A stretch of 64,000 nt of DNA from JAISFI01 sp031553775 (GTDB lineage Bacteria > Bacteroidota > Bacteroidia > Bacteroidales > Azobacteroidaceae): positions 1 to 64,000 of the forward strand of contig JAVBLA010000009.1 of NCBI GenBank assembly GCA_031553775.1, written 5' to 3'. This document shows, one piece after another, positions 55,323 through 64,000 of this stretch. Positions within the stretch are counted from its first letter, which is position 1, and each line of letters begins with the position of its first letter. The notes under the pieces are model-generated. The model did not search any database. It was given only the letters and a program-made list of their open reading frames with translations, and was not told where the DNA came from. The position numbers and the translations under genes were made by a program.

Positions 55323-58300
55323 TTGGAAATTAATCAGTTACAGGACCTTTATGCCGGACATCCGCACGTCAGGGCATTGGTTTCTATTTTAAAAGAAGAA
55401 AAACAAACGAAAAATGTTTTTCTGACAGGATTGAACGGTTCGTCCGGAAGTGTGTTGATCTCTTCCGTTTTCAGACAAACCGGCGGGCATGTTTTGTGCA
55501 TACTCAATGATTTGGAGGAAGCCGGGTATTTTTATCACGATCTTAGTCAATTACTGCGAGAGGAAGATGTGTTCTTTTTCCCATCCGGATACAAACGGGC
55601 CATCCGTTACGGACAAGCCGATGCTGCCAGCCAGATCCTGCGCACCGAGGTACTGAGCCGCTTGCGGCAGGAAGGCAAAAACTCCATTGTGGTTAGCTAT
55701 CCGGAAGCGTTGGCAGAAAAAGTCGTTTCTCCTGACGATCTGAAGGAAAATACCCTGAAAATAAGCACTACAGAAAAAATCGACAGTCTTTTTGTAACGG
55801 AAGTCCTTTATTCTTACGGATTCAACCGGGTAGATTATGTCTACGAACCCGGGCAGTTCGCTGTAAGGGGTTCCATCATCGATGTCTTCTCTTTTTCCAA
55901 CGAATATCCTTACCGGATCGATTTCTTCGGCGATGAAGTGGAAAGTATACGGAGCTTCGAAGTAGAAACGCAATTATCGAAAGAAAAACTACAGGAGATT
56001 TATATCGTTCCGGCACAGGCAGGTAACGAAGACACATCGCTCCTTTCCTATCTCAAGCCTTCATCAGTCATCGTATTCAAAGATCGTTTCTGGACGCACG
56101 AAAAAATAGGCTCCTTATGGAATGAAGCCCCTGTTCTGAGCAATGAGGAAACATTCCAGAATATGGAAGAAATCAGGAAACACCTGATTACAGCCGAACA
56201 TTTTCATGAAGAGGCAGCTAAACACCGGAGAATCCACCTGGGACAACCGGCTTCGTATGAAAAAGAATCCAATAATACCGTTATCCCGTTCCAAACAGGA
56301 TTACAACCGGCTTTTCATAAAAATTTCGAACTGGTCAGCCAGTCTTTTACCGACTATATTATCAACGGCTACAAACTGTATATCCTGAGCGACAGTGAAA
56401 AACAAACCGACCGGATCCGAGCTATCTTTGAAGACCGGGGAGATCATATCACCTTTACTCCCATCCGGAAAACCCTGCACGAAGGATTTACCGACGAAAC
56501 ACTCAAAGCCTGTTTCTTTACCGATCACCAGCTTTTCGACCGTTTTCACAAATATAACCTGCGTTCAGAAAAAGCACGCTCCGGAAAAATAGCACTTTCG
56601 CTGAAAGAACTCAATCAGTTCCAGATCGGCGATTATATCGTTCACATAGATCATGGGATCGGCAGGTTCGGTGGATTGATCCGGACAGATATGAACGGAA
56701 AAATGCAGGAAGTCATCAAAATGACCTTCCTGAACAACGATACGATTTTCGTCAGCATACATTCCCTGCACAAACTTTCCAAATATAAAGGGAAAGACGG
56801 GGAAGCTCCCAAACTCAACAAATTAGGCTCGGGCGCCTGGGAAAATGTCAAAGAAAGGACGAAAAAGAAAGTTAAAGACATTGCACGCGACCTGATCTTG
56901 TTATATGCCAAACGCCGCGAAGAAAAAGGTTTTGCCTATTCCCCGGATACCTATCTGCAACAGGAACTGGAAGCGTCATTCCTGTATGAAGATACGCCCG
57001 ACCAGCTAAAAGCTACGGCAGATATCAAGCAGGATATGGAAAAAGAATTGCCAATGGACCGGTTGGTTTGCGGAGACGTAGGTTTCGGTAAAACGGAAGT
57101 AGCCATCCGGGCGGCTTTCAAAGCGGTGACCGATGGAAAACAGGTAGCAGTGCTCGTACCAACTACCGTATTGGCTTACCAGCACCAACAAACGTTCAAA
57201 GATCGCTTATCTAACTTTCCATGTACGATCGATTATATTTCCCGTGCCAGGAAACCGGCAGAAGTAAAGGAAATAATCCAGAACCTGGAAAACGGAAAAA
57301 TCGATATTCTTATCGGCACCCATCGGCTGGTAAGTAACGATGTTAAATTCAAGGACCTGGGATTACTTATCATCGACGAGGAACAAAAATTCGGAGTGTC
57401 AGTCAAAGAGAAACTCAAACAGGTGAAAGTCAATGTCGATACCCTGACATTAACCGCCACCCCCATCCCACGGACCTTACAGTTCAGTTTGATGGGAGCC
57501 AGAGATTTGTCATCCATCACAACTCCGCCGCCGAACCGTTATCCTATTCAGACTGAAGTACACCGCTTCAGCGAAGACATCATCCGGGAAGCCGTCAACT
57601 TCGAGTTAAGCCGGAACGGACAGGTATTTATCATCAATAACCGGATACAAAATATTTACGATCTCGAGTCAACTGTCAGGAAACAGGTTCCTGATGCAAG
57701 AATTATTGTCGGACATGCCCAGATGGAACCCAAAAAACTGGAACAGATCATATCCGATTTCACCCAGCATGAATACGATGTTTTAATAGCCACCTCTATC
57801 ATAGAGAGCGGACTGGATATTCCCAACGCCAATACCATTATTGTCAACAATGCCCAGCAATTCGGATTAAGCGACCTGCACCAGTTGCGCGGAAGAGTGG
57901 GACGAAGCAACAAAAAAGCATTCTGTTACCTCCTGGCTCCTCCTCTGCATTCGCTCACCACCGAAGCCCGGCGTCGCCTGCAGGCCATCGAAAACCTGTC
58001 GGAGTTAGGAAGCGGGATCCATATAGCCATGCAAGATCTGGACATCCGCGGAGCCGGAAACATGCTCGGAGGAGAACAAAGTGGATTCATAGCAGACCTG
58101 GGATACGAAACCTATCAGAAAATTCTGGAAGAAGCCGTCCAGGAACTGAAAAATGAAGAATTTTCCGATATGTATAAAGATGAAACAGAAACCGATTCGG
58201 GAGAAAGCTATGTCAGAGAAACCGTTGTAGACAGCGATCTGGAACTTTCTTTCCCCTCTTCCTATATTCCCAACGATTCCGAAAGGATCTCCCTGTACCG

Positions 58301-58661
58301 GGAATTAGACGGCATGGAAAAAGAAACGGAAATCATGGAATTTACAGCAAGACTAGAAGACCGTTTCGGGAAAATACCACCGCAGGGAAAAGAATTGATC
58401 CGCATCGTCCGCCTGAAAAGAATGGCACAAAAATTAGGGATCGAAAAACTCACACTGAAAGCCGGTCGCATGAGCCTGTATTTAGTCAACAATCCTGGCT
58501 CTTCTTATTATCAGAGTGAAGCATTCGATAAAATACTGAACTACGTGCAGAATCACTACAAAAGATGCCAGTTGAAAGAACTCAACAACAAAAGGATGGT
58601 GGTTATTTCGGATATCGGGAATGTGGAAACGGCTTGTTCGGTGTTGGGGGAAATGGGATAA
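55323..58661 (+). CDS. mfd: Transcription-repair coupling factor Mfd
   Basis: A 1112-residue ATP-dependent translocase that removes stalled RNA polymerase and recruits UvrA. The start is TTG at 55323 (MEINQLQDLYAGHP): an in-frame stop lies just upstream, and no ATG follows before conserved sequence. UvrB-like N-terminal modules come first (VYEPGQFAVRGSIIDVFSF), then the RNAP-interacting domain (DYIVHIDHGIGRF). Helicase motifs are GDVGFGKTEVAIRAAF (Walker A about 584) and IIDEEQKFGV (about 685), then TATPIPRTL and QLRGRVGRS. A C-terminal TRCF domain ends it. Full length and intact. Confidence 0.97.
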   Translation: MEINQLQDLYAGHPHVRALVSILKEEKQTKNVFLTGLNGSSGSVLISSVFRQTGGHVLCILNDLEEAGYFYHDLSQLLREEDVFFFPSGYKRAIRYGQADAASQILRTEVLSRLRQEGKNSIVVSYPEALAEKVVSPDDLKENTLKISTTEKIDSLFVTEVLYSYGFNRVDYVYEPGQFAVRGSIIDVFSFSNEYPYRIDFFGDEVESIRSFEVETQLSKEKLQEIYIVPAQAGNEDTSLLSYLKPSSVIVFKDRFWTHEKIGSLWNEAPVLSNEETFQNMEEIRKHLITAEHFHEEAAKHRRIHLGQPASYEKESNNTVIPFQTGLQPAFHKNFELVSQSFTDYIINGYKLYILSDSEKQTDRIRAIFEDRGDHITFTPIRKTLHEGFTDETLKACFFTDHQLFDRFHKYNLRSEKARSGKIALSLKELNQFQIGDYIVHIDHGIGRFGGLIRTDMNGKMQEVIKMTFLNNDTIFVSIHSLHKLSKYKGKDGEAPKLNKLGSGAWENVKERTKKKVKDIARDLILLYAKRREEKGFAYSPDTYLQQELEASFLYEDTPDQLKATADIKQDMEKELPMDRLVCGDVGFGKTEVAIRAAFKAVTDGKQVAVLVPTTVLAYQHQQTFKDRLSNFPCTIDYISRARKPAEVKEIIQNLENGKIDILIGTHRLVSNDVKFKDLGLLIIDEEQKFGVSVKEKLKQVKVNVDTLTLTATPIPRTLQFSLMGARDLSSITTPPPNRYPIQTEVHRFSEDIIREAVNFELSRNGQVFIINNRIQNIYDLESTVRKQVPDARIIVGHAQMEPKKLEQIISDFTQHEYDVLIATSIIESGLDIPNANTIIVNNAQQFGLSDLHQLRGRVGRSNKKAFCYLLAPPLHSLTTEARRRLQAIENLSELGSGIHIAMQDLDIRGAGNMLGGEQSGFIADLGYETYQKILEEAVQELKNEEFSDMYKDETETDSGESYVRETVVDSDLELSFPSSYIPNDSERISLYRELDGMEKETEIMEFTARLEDRFGKIPPQGKELIRIVRLKRMAQKLGIEKLTLKAGRMSLYLVNNPGSSYYQSEAFDKILNYVQNHYKRCQLKELNNKRMVVISDIGNVETACSVLGEMG

Positions 58662-58667
58662 TCTAAA

Positions 58668-60194
58668 TTATTTCTCCAACAACTGATCCATATACTCCCG
58701 CGTATTACACAATCGCGGAACCTTATGCTGGCCGCCCAGTTTTCCCTTTTCCTGTAACCAGTCATAAAAAAGATTTTCCCGCGCAACAACAACCTCCGGC
58801 ATTCCCAGCGTCATATCCTTATACCGCTTAGCCTCATAATCTGAATTCAAAGATTTCAGAGCATCATCAAGGATTTGTGCAAATTGCCCGAGATCTACAG
58901 GAGCCTCTTCAAACTCGATCAGCCACTGATGCTTTCCCCTGGAAGAAAAAGACATATAGACGGGAGCTGCCGTGTATTCCCTGATTTTCGATCCGGTTTC
59001 CCGGCAAGCCTTTTCCAGTGCTTTTTCTGCATTATCTATCATCAATTCTTCTCCGAAAGCATTGATAAAGTGCTTGGTCCTGCCTGTGATCAGAATTTTA
59101 TAAGGCTGCTTACGGGTAAACTTCACCGTATCGCCGATCTTATAGCGCCATAATCCGCTGGAAGTAGAAATCAGCATCGCATAATTCCGGTTCAATTCCA
59201 CCTCTTCCAGGCGAAAAACAGGAGGGTTATCCGATTCTATATTGTCTAATGGAACAAACTCATAAAAGATACCATAATCGAGCAGTAAGAGCATAGACGG
59301 ATCATGAGGATCGTCCTGAATAGAAAAAAAGCCTTCTGAAGCATTATAAGTTTCCATGTAATGCATCCTGTCTGAAGGGATCAAAGCCTTATACTGTTCC
59401 CTGTAAGGAGTAAAACTGATTCCACCATGGAAAAACACTTCCAGATCCGGCCAGACTTCCGTCAGGTATTGTTTTCCGGTTCTCTCCAGTACTTTTTTGA
59501 TCAGCACCAAAAACCAGGAGGGCACTCCGGAAAGATTTGTAATATTCGCATGTATAGTTGACCGGCAAATAGCTTCGAGTTTAGCCTCCCACTCATCCAT
59601 CAGAATGATCTTCTTACCGGGAGTCCTGAAATAATTGGCAATGGGATTGATATTTTCGATAAGTACGGCCGATAAATCGCCCACGGTAATCTGATGATTA
59701 TAAGAAGCCGGTTTGCTACTCCCTCCGAGCACCAAACCTTTTCCGGAGAAAAAACGGCTATCAGGAGTATTATTCAGATAAGTAGCCACCGTATCCATTC
59801 CGCCCCGGTAATGGCACTCGTGCAAAGCCTGACGGCTCACCGGCAGAAATTTACTCTTATCGTTGGTCGTTCCCGACGATTTGGCAAACCAGTCGATTTT
59901 TCCCGGCCACAACACATCTCTCTCTCCTTTCATCATCCGGTCGGCAAACACCTTGACTTCTTCATAACTCTGCACCGGCACCCGCTGAGAAAAATCAGCG
60001 TATGTGCAAATGGAAGAATATCGATACAACTTACCCCATTCCGTATCCCGTGCCTTACGAATCAACATGGATAATTGCTCTGCCTGGATCAGATCAGCAT
60101 ATTTTTCATACCGGGCCAGGCTCTTCAACCTATGATTAAACAGACATAATGCCAGTTTGTCTACATTCATGCAGCTTTTATTGCTTTGATTCAC
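58668..60194 (-). CDS. GH3 auxin-promoter family acyl-adenylate synthetase
   Basis: A 508-residue protein of the GH3 family (named after the plant auxin-conjugating enzymes). The adenylate-forming motif is KSSGTTNDKSKFLPVS, with YNASEGFFSIQ and ITGRTKHFINAFGEEL as further blocks. The bacterial substrate is unknown; the fold suggests activation of a carboxylic acid and ligation to an amine. It is convergent with mfd, 6 bp apart, and divergent from recR. Confidence 0.88.
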   Translation of the reverse strand: MNQSNKSCMNVDKLALCLFNHRLKSLARYEKYADLIQAEQLSMLIRKARDTEWGKLYRYSSICTYADFSQRVPVQSYEEVKVFADRMMKGERDVLWPGKIDWFAKSSGTTNDKSKFLPVSRQALHECHYRGGMDTVATYLNNTPDSRFFSGKGLVLGGSSKPASYNHQITVGDLSAVLIENINPIANYFRTPGKKIILMDEWEAKLEAICRSTIHANITNLSGVPSWFLVLIKKVLERTGKQYLTEVWPDLEVFFHGGISFTPYREQYKALIPSDRMHYMETYNASEGFFSIQDDPHDPSMLLLLDYGIFYEFVPLDNIESDNPPVFRLEEVELNRNYAMLISTSSGLWRYKIGDTVKFTRKQPYKILITGRTKHFINAFGEELMIDNAEKALEKACRETGSKIREYTAAPVYMSFSSRGKHQWLIEFEEAPVDLGQFAQILDDALKSLNSDYEAKRYKDMTLGMPEVVVARENLFYDWLQEKGKLGGQHKVPRLCNTREYMDQLLEK

Positions 60195-60309
60195 AAAGGT
60201 ACTGGATTAATTTGACTCATGCAACTACCAACCGGCAAAGCCGGAACTACTATGCCAGGCTTGAATAAAGACGCCCGGCAAGCATACCATTGTTTCAAAA
60301 AAAAATCGT

Positions 60310-60317
60310 TATATTTG
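60310..60317 (+). promoter_or_regulatory. -7 element of recR
   Basis: TATATTTG, a perfect TAnnTTTG match, lies 26 bp before the recR ATG. A -33 box is not convincing. Confidence 0.5.
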
Positions 60318-60343
60318 CAAGTTAATTGCAGGCAGAATAAAGC

Positions 60344-60955
60344 ATGGTACAAAAATATCCCTCGGCATTACTGGAAAACGCGGTCGATGAATTCGCCAAA
60401 TTACCCGGTATCGGAAGGAAAACGGCACTTAGATTGGTATTGCACTTATTGAAACGGACTCCGGCAGAAGTGGAAATATTCGGACAATCAGTGGTCCGGC
60501 TCCGGAACGAAATCAAATACTGCCGGGTTTGCCATAATATCTGCGACGACGAAATCTGCCACATATGCAGCAATCCCTCCAGGGATGCAAGTACCGTTTG
60601 TGTAGTAGAAAATATCAAGGAAGTAATGGCCATCGAAAATACGGGCCAATTCAAAGGCCTTTACCATGTATTGGGAGGCATCATATCGCCCATGGACGGG
60701 ATCGGGCCAAACGATCTGGAAATAGAAAGCCTGGTAGAACGGGTAAAATCGGGAGTGGTCAAAGAAGTAATCCTGGCTCTGAGCACCACAATGGAAGGAG
60801 ATACCACCAATTTCTATATCTATCGTAAACTTTCCGGGAATAACATCAGGATCAGTATGATTGCCCGGGGAATATCTATAGGTGACGAAATAGAGTATGC
60901 GGACGAAATCACCCTGGGACGTTCCATTGTGAACCGCACAGAATTTAATATTTAA
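60344..60955 (+). CDS. recR: Recombination mediator RecR
   Basis: A 203-residue DNA-repair protein that works with RecO to load RecA at gaps. Helix-hairpin-helix KLPGIGRKTALRL (about 19-31), four-Cys zinc finger CRVCHNIC and CHIC (about 60-75), Toprim domain (VCVVENIKEV, HVLGGIISPMDGIGP). Length normal. A HAD-type gene follows after 19 bp. Confidence 0.96.
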   Translation: MVQKYPSALLENAVDEFAKLPGIGRKTALRLVLHLLKRTPAEVEIFGQSVVRLRNEIKYCRVCHNICDDEICHICSNPSRDASTVCVVENIKEVMAIENTGQFKGLYHVLGGIISPMDGIGPNDLEIESLVERVKSGVVKEVILALSTTMEGDTTNFYIYRKLSGNNIRISMIARGISIGDEIEYADEITLGRSIVNRTEFNI

Positions 60956-60974
60956 AACTTTTATCTTCAAAAAT

Positions 60975-61430
60975 ATGGTAATCGCAGTAGATTTCGACGG
61001 AACAATCGTTGAGCATGAATACCCTAAAATCGGAAAAGAAATTCCTTTTGCTATCGACACCCTGAAAAGATTGCAGCAGGAAGACAATCACCAACTTGTT
61101 TTGTGGACAGTAAGAGAAGGTAAATTACTGGACGAAGCTGTTCAATTTTGCGAACAAAGAGGATTGAAATTTTACGCCGTCAATAAAAACTATCCGGAAG
61201 AAGAAGAGTATGAATCCAGGAAATTAACCTCCGAATTGTTTATCGACGACCGAAACCTGGGAGGTCTGCCCGACTGGGGAGTTATTTACAACATGATCAA
61301 AAAAGGCACATCCGGGATGTTTCATTTTGACGAAATCACTCAATACAACAACACCAAACGACAGGCAAAAAAGAATTTCTTCATCCGTTTGGGAGAAGCT
61401 ATGGACAAAGCCAAAGGAAAGAGGTACTGA
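60975..61430 (+). CDS. Small HAD-like hydrolase, BT0820 type
   Basis: A 151-residue protein with VDFDGTIVEHEYP (nucleophile Asp region), VLWTVREGKLLDEAVQF and the acidic FIDDRNLGGLPDWG motif of small capless HAD phosphatases. The Thr after the DxD-G and the terminal DDR-N match a group known in Bacteroides as BT0820-like. Substrate unknown. It lies in a run recR-HAD-radical SAM-glycosyltransferase. Confidence 0.8.
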   Translation: MVIAVDFDGTIVEHEYPKIGKEIPFAIDTLKRLQQEDNHQLVLWTVREGKLLDEAVQFCEQRGLKFYAVNKNYPEEEEYESRKLTSELFIDDRNLGGLPDWGVIYNMIKKGTSGMFHFDEITQYNNTKRQAKKNFFIRLGEAMDKAKGKRY

Positions 61431-61437
61431 TCTGCCG

Positions 61438-62877
61438 ATGAAAATAACATTCATCATACCGCCCCCGTTAGACCAAAAGAAACCGGCTGAAAGAACAGCC
61501 GGATGTACCAGCATGGTATATCCGATGATCAACATCTATGAATTGACGGTGGCTGCTTTACTGGAAAAGGAAGGTTTTGATGTGGCTTATGCGGATTTCG
61601 TCCTTTCCGGCAAAAATGAAAAAGATTTTATCGACTTCATCCGCACGGATCACTCAACCGTATATTGCTTCTGGTCGGTCAACCTGTCAATCGAAACAGA
61701 TAAAAAAGCATCGGAAATTATCCTGAAAGAACAGCCGGATGCGTTCATCCTGTACATAGGACCTGCACCGACCTTGTATAGCAAGCAGTTTTTAACATCC
61801 TCACGTCAGATAGTAGTCCGCGGCGAACCGGATGAAACAGCTGCCGAAGTCTGCCGGTGCATCGCTTCCGGAGAAACATTGAATGATGTCAAAGGAATTT
61901 CTTATTTTACTCCCGAAGGGCAAATAAAGAACAATCCTACCCGGCCGTTGATGCGGGACTTGGACATACTTCCGTTTCCGGCCCGGCACCTGATCGATCG
62001 ATCGGTTTTCAGCAATCCAAAACTGAAGAAAACGCCCTATACGGCAATGGTCACTTCCCGGAACTGCCCGTTCCGGTGTATCTATTGCGTACCCAGTTCG
62101 CTGACTTTTGCCCGGGAATTGGAGAATAAGGCCGAAACCGGTAAAAAACCGTTCATATCTATGCGGTCTCCGGAAAATGTCATCGCAGAAATAGAACAAT
62201 TGGCACAAGAAGGATACAAAGCTATCGGCTTCCAGGACGATAATTTCATTATCACGGAAGCACGCCTGAAACCAATTGCCGAAGCGCTGAAAAAACATGA
62301 TATTATATGGGGATGCCAGGCAAGGGCCGATGCCATCACTGAAAATATCGCCCGGATACTGGGAAATACCGGATGCCATTATGTAGACCTGGGAGTGGAG
62401 TCTTTCGATGATGACATTCTGCAATACATCCAAAAAAACATGACAAGCAGCCAGATATTCGAAGCAATAGAGCTGCTGAACCACTATAAAGTACCTGTCA
62501 AGTTGAATATTCTGATCGGTACCAGTCCTTTAGAAACAAAAGAAAGCATCCGGAGAACCCTCGATACCGCCAAAAAGGTGAAGGCATCGCAGGTGATGAT
62601 CAATATTGTCGCTCCGTTTCCGGGGACAGAATTTTATCAGATCGCCAAAGAAAATGGATGGATTGAAGGAGGGGAATACATTCCTACCGACGTACAGCGG
62701 AATTCCATTCTCAACTACCCGAACCTGAGTAGTAAAGATATGGAAAAGCTGTTATTCCGGCATAATATATCTTTCTTCCTGCGCCCGAAATTCATATTTA
62801 CACAAATACGTAAGTTCAGCAATTTCTCTGAATTCTGGAGAGCCCTCAAAGCTCTGAAAACAAAATTAATCGGATAA
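61438..62877 (+). CDS. B12-binding-domain radical SAM protein
   Basis: A 479-residue protein starting MKITFIIPPPL at 61438, 7 bp after the HAD stop; a longer frame beginning at 61327 would overlap that gene and is not favoured. The N-terminal B12-binding-like Rossmann domain (about 1-150) has PMINIYELTVAALLEKEG. The radical SAM cluster is CPFRCIYC (Cys 210, 214, 217), with later GFQDDNF and VDLGVESFDDDIL. Family members include methyltransferases and Elp3-like enzymes; here, next to a glycosyltransferase and an acetyltransferase, glycan or lipid modification is likely. Confidence 0.85.
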   Translation: MKITFIIPPPLDQKKPAERTAGCTSMVYPMINIYELTVAALLEKEGFDVAYADFVLSGKNEKDFIDFIRTDHSTVYCFWSVNLSIETDKKASEIILKEQPDAFILYIGPAPTLYSKQFLTSSRQIVVRGEPDETAAEVCRCIASGETLNDVKGISYFTPEGQIKNNPTRPLMRDLDILPFPARHLIDRSVFSNPKLKKTPYTAMVTSRNCPFRCIYCVPSSLTFARELENKAETGKKPFISMRSPENVIAEIEQLAQEGYKAIGFQDDNFIITEARLKPIAEALKKHDIIWGCQARADAITENIARILGNTGCHYVDLGVESFDDDILQYIQKNMTSSQIFEAIELLNHYKVPVKLNILIGTSPLETKESIRRTLDTAKKVKASQVMINIVAPFPGTEFYQIAKENGWIEGGEYIPTDVQRNSILNYPNLSSKDMEKLLFRHNISFFLRPKFIFTQIRKFSNFSEFWRALKALKTKLIG

Positions 62878-62878
62878 A

Positions 62879-63676
62879 ATGGAACTTTCCATCATACTTA
62901 TCGGTTGGAATGATTCCGGACACCTGCAACAATGCATCCCCTCCATCAGGGAAGCTGCCCGGAATATCGAACATGAAATTATTTATGTCGACAACGGATC
63001 GTCGGATGGTACCCTCTCTTTCATCAACCGCTATTTCCCGGAAATAAATATTCTCCGGAACAACAAGAACCTGGGCGTATCTAAAGCCAGGAATCAGGGT
63101 ATCAGGAAAGCGTCGGGAGATTTCATCTGGATACTGGATAGTGATACGGAAGTAAACAGGGCAGCGCTGGAAGACATGCTCAAATACGAGAAAGATCATA
63201 CCGATACCGGGATCTGCGCCTGTAAACTAAAAGATAAAGATGGGAATATTCAGAATAGCTGCAGGAAATTTCCTACCGCCAAATACAAACTCAAAAGCGC
63301 AGCGCATAGCATTCTCCTGAAAACCGGATTTATTTCTCCTTCCGAAAAAACGCTCAACTACGATTACGATATCTCCGGAAGCAAGGCGCTGGAAGTCCAA
63401 TATGTGATCGGAGCCTGCCAGCTGATCAAAAAAGAAGTGATTGAGCAAATAGGCATGCTGGACGAGAAAATATTTTATGGCCCGGAAGATGCCGATTTCT
63501 GCCTGCGGGCACAGGAAGCTGGTTGGAAAGTGGTTTACCTGCCATACACCAGCATGATTCATCACTATCAACGGGTAACTACACACCGTATTTTCAGCAA
63601 ACTTACGTATATTCATATTCAATCGTTAATCTATTTTTTCAAAAAACACAAAGGCCATGATTTACTTAGAAAATGA
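62879..63676 (+). CDS. GT2 family glycosyltransferase
   Basis: A 265-residue GT-A enzyme: SIILIGWNDSGHLQQCI, IIYVDNGSSDGTL, NLGVSKARNQGI, and the DxD site WILDSDTEV. FYGPEDADFCLRAQEAGW completes the rhamnosyltransferase-like pattern. It probably transfers a sugar onto a surface polysaccharide intermediate. It starts one base after the radical SAM stop and overlaps the next gene by 20 bp, so the genes are coupled. Confidence 0.92.
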   Translation: MELSIILIGWNDSGHLQQCIPSIREAARNIEHEIIYVDNGSSDGTLSFINRYFPEINILRNNKNLGVSKARNQGIRKASGDFIWILDSDTEVNRAALEDMLKYEKDHTDTGICACKLKDKDGNIQNSCRKFPTAKYKLKSAAHSILLKTGFISPSEKTLNYDYDISGSKALEVQYVIGACQLIKKEVIEQIGMLDEKIFYGPEDADFCLRAQEAGWKVVYLPYTSMIHHYQRVTTHRIFSKLTYIHIQSLIYFFKKHKGHDLLRK

Positions 63677-64000
63677 CATCGTAAAATTACGGGCACTGGA
63701 ACCGGAAGACCTGGATATCCTGTACCGTTGGGAAAACGACTCCAGTCTCTGGAGATACGGAAGTACTTTAGCTCCTTATTCCCGTTTTACACTGAGGGAA
63801 TATCTTTCGGATGCCCGCCTGGATATTTTTCAATCCCGCCAGTTACGGTTGATGGTTATCCTGAAATCGGAAAACAAGTGCGCAGGAACAATCGACCTGT
63901 ACGATTTCGATCCGATGAACGGCCGCGCAGGAATCGGCATTCTCATCGACGACAATTACCGGCAACGCGGCATAGGTGCGGAAGCGCTGAATTTGATGAA
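63657..64000 (+). CDS. GNAT-family acetyltransferase (N-terminal part)
   Basis: A frame starting ATG at 63657 (MIYLENDIVKLRALEPEDL) and open to the window end. RALEPEDLDILYRWEND is the usual opening of RimJ/RimL or WecD-like acetyltransferases, and DDNYRQRGIGAEAL is the acetyl-CoA loop. It overlaps the glycosyltransferase end by 20 bp. Its role may be acetylation of an amino sugar or a protein N-terminus. The C-terminus is outside the window. Confidence 0.85.
   Translation, partial: MIYLENDIVKLRALEPEDLDILYRWENDSSLWRYGSTLAPYSRFTLREYLSDARLDIFQSRQLRLMVILKSENKCAGTIDLYDFDPMNGRAGIGILIDDNYRQRGIGAEALNLM

Noticed and set aside
61327..61437. Upstream extension of the radical SAM frame
   Set aside because: Overlaps the HAD-like gene by over 100 bp; the ATG at 61438 gives the expected B12-binding-domain N-terminus.
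61801..62484. 227-codon minus-strand frame opposite the radical SAM gene
   Set aside because: No family resemblance and completely covered by a conserved gene.

Overview
The window is typical of a gut- or oral-type member of the Bacteroidales (Bacteroidota). It has SusC/SusD pairs, lipoproteins, Por/T9SS-type C-terminal sorting domains and Bacteroidetes promoter elements (TTTG plus TAnnTTTG). It also carries lineage-typical housekeeping genes (Mfd, RecR, FolC, PhoH with a PIN domain, DPM-synthase next to dihydroorotase, GH3-family adenylase). The T9SS-type tails argue for a lineage outside the genus Bacteroides proper; the species cannot be fixed from sequence alone. No rRNA, tRNA, CRISPR array or intact insertion sequence was seen.

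Layout. 1-4845 (+): end of a NarL-type histidine kinase and its LuxR-type regulator, a receiver-like small protein, and a large secreted WG-repeat/InlB-repeat/cysteine-rich protein. 5093-26221 (-): one long polysaccharide utilization operon, read SusC, SusD, WbsX/GH99-like lipoprotein, two tandemly duplicated T9SS-tagged barrel plus tectonin-propeller proteins, GH2, GH99, GH92 and sialate O-acetylesterase-like esterase. 26686-29250 (-): a membrane-spanning Kelch-propeller/SARP-BTAD regulator. 29859-32141 and 41297-44218 (+): two T9SS-tagged beta-helix surface proteins, the second with an SGNH esterase domain. 32533-40030 (-): a second operon with an Nramp-like transporter, RraA-like aldolase, a second GH2, an SDR and a mannonate dehydratase, divergent from an AraC regulator at 40202. 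44435-64000: housekeeping genes (folC, phoH, a GntR/ABC operon, serB, a lytic transglycosylase broken by a stop codon, pyrC, DPM synthase, mfd, GH3-type adenylase, recR, HAD protein, radical SAM, glycosyltransferase, acetyltransferase).

Main discovery. Three separate promoters, those of the SusC operon and of both beta-helix genes, carry the same operator. It is three TAATA-cored hexamers at an exact 11-bp period, ending 31-32 bp upstream of a TAnnTTTG-like -7 element. The regulator encoded between two of them has a C-terminal SARP-type winged helix, a family known to bind direct repeats at 11-bp period. The simplest reading is a one-component trans-envelope switch. A periplasmic Kelch propeller senses glycan, and the cytoplasmic SARP domain activates the uptake/degradation operon and two surface adhesins or enzymes as one regulon. 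This differs from the usual SusR, hybrid two-component and ECF-sigma/anti-sigma controls.

The enzymes point to a mannose-containing, O-acetylated, probably uronic-acid-bearing glycan: GH92 and GH99 for alpha-mannosides, an acetylesterase, and mannonate dehydratase with an SDR for the uronate branch. A second theme is a family of degenerate TTGAAAA/TTAAGA/CTAAAAA low-complexity repeats at gene 3' ends. They supply stop codons and C-terminal residues and have invaded one signal-peptide region.
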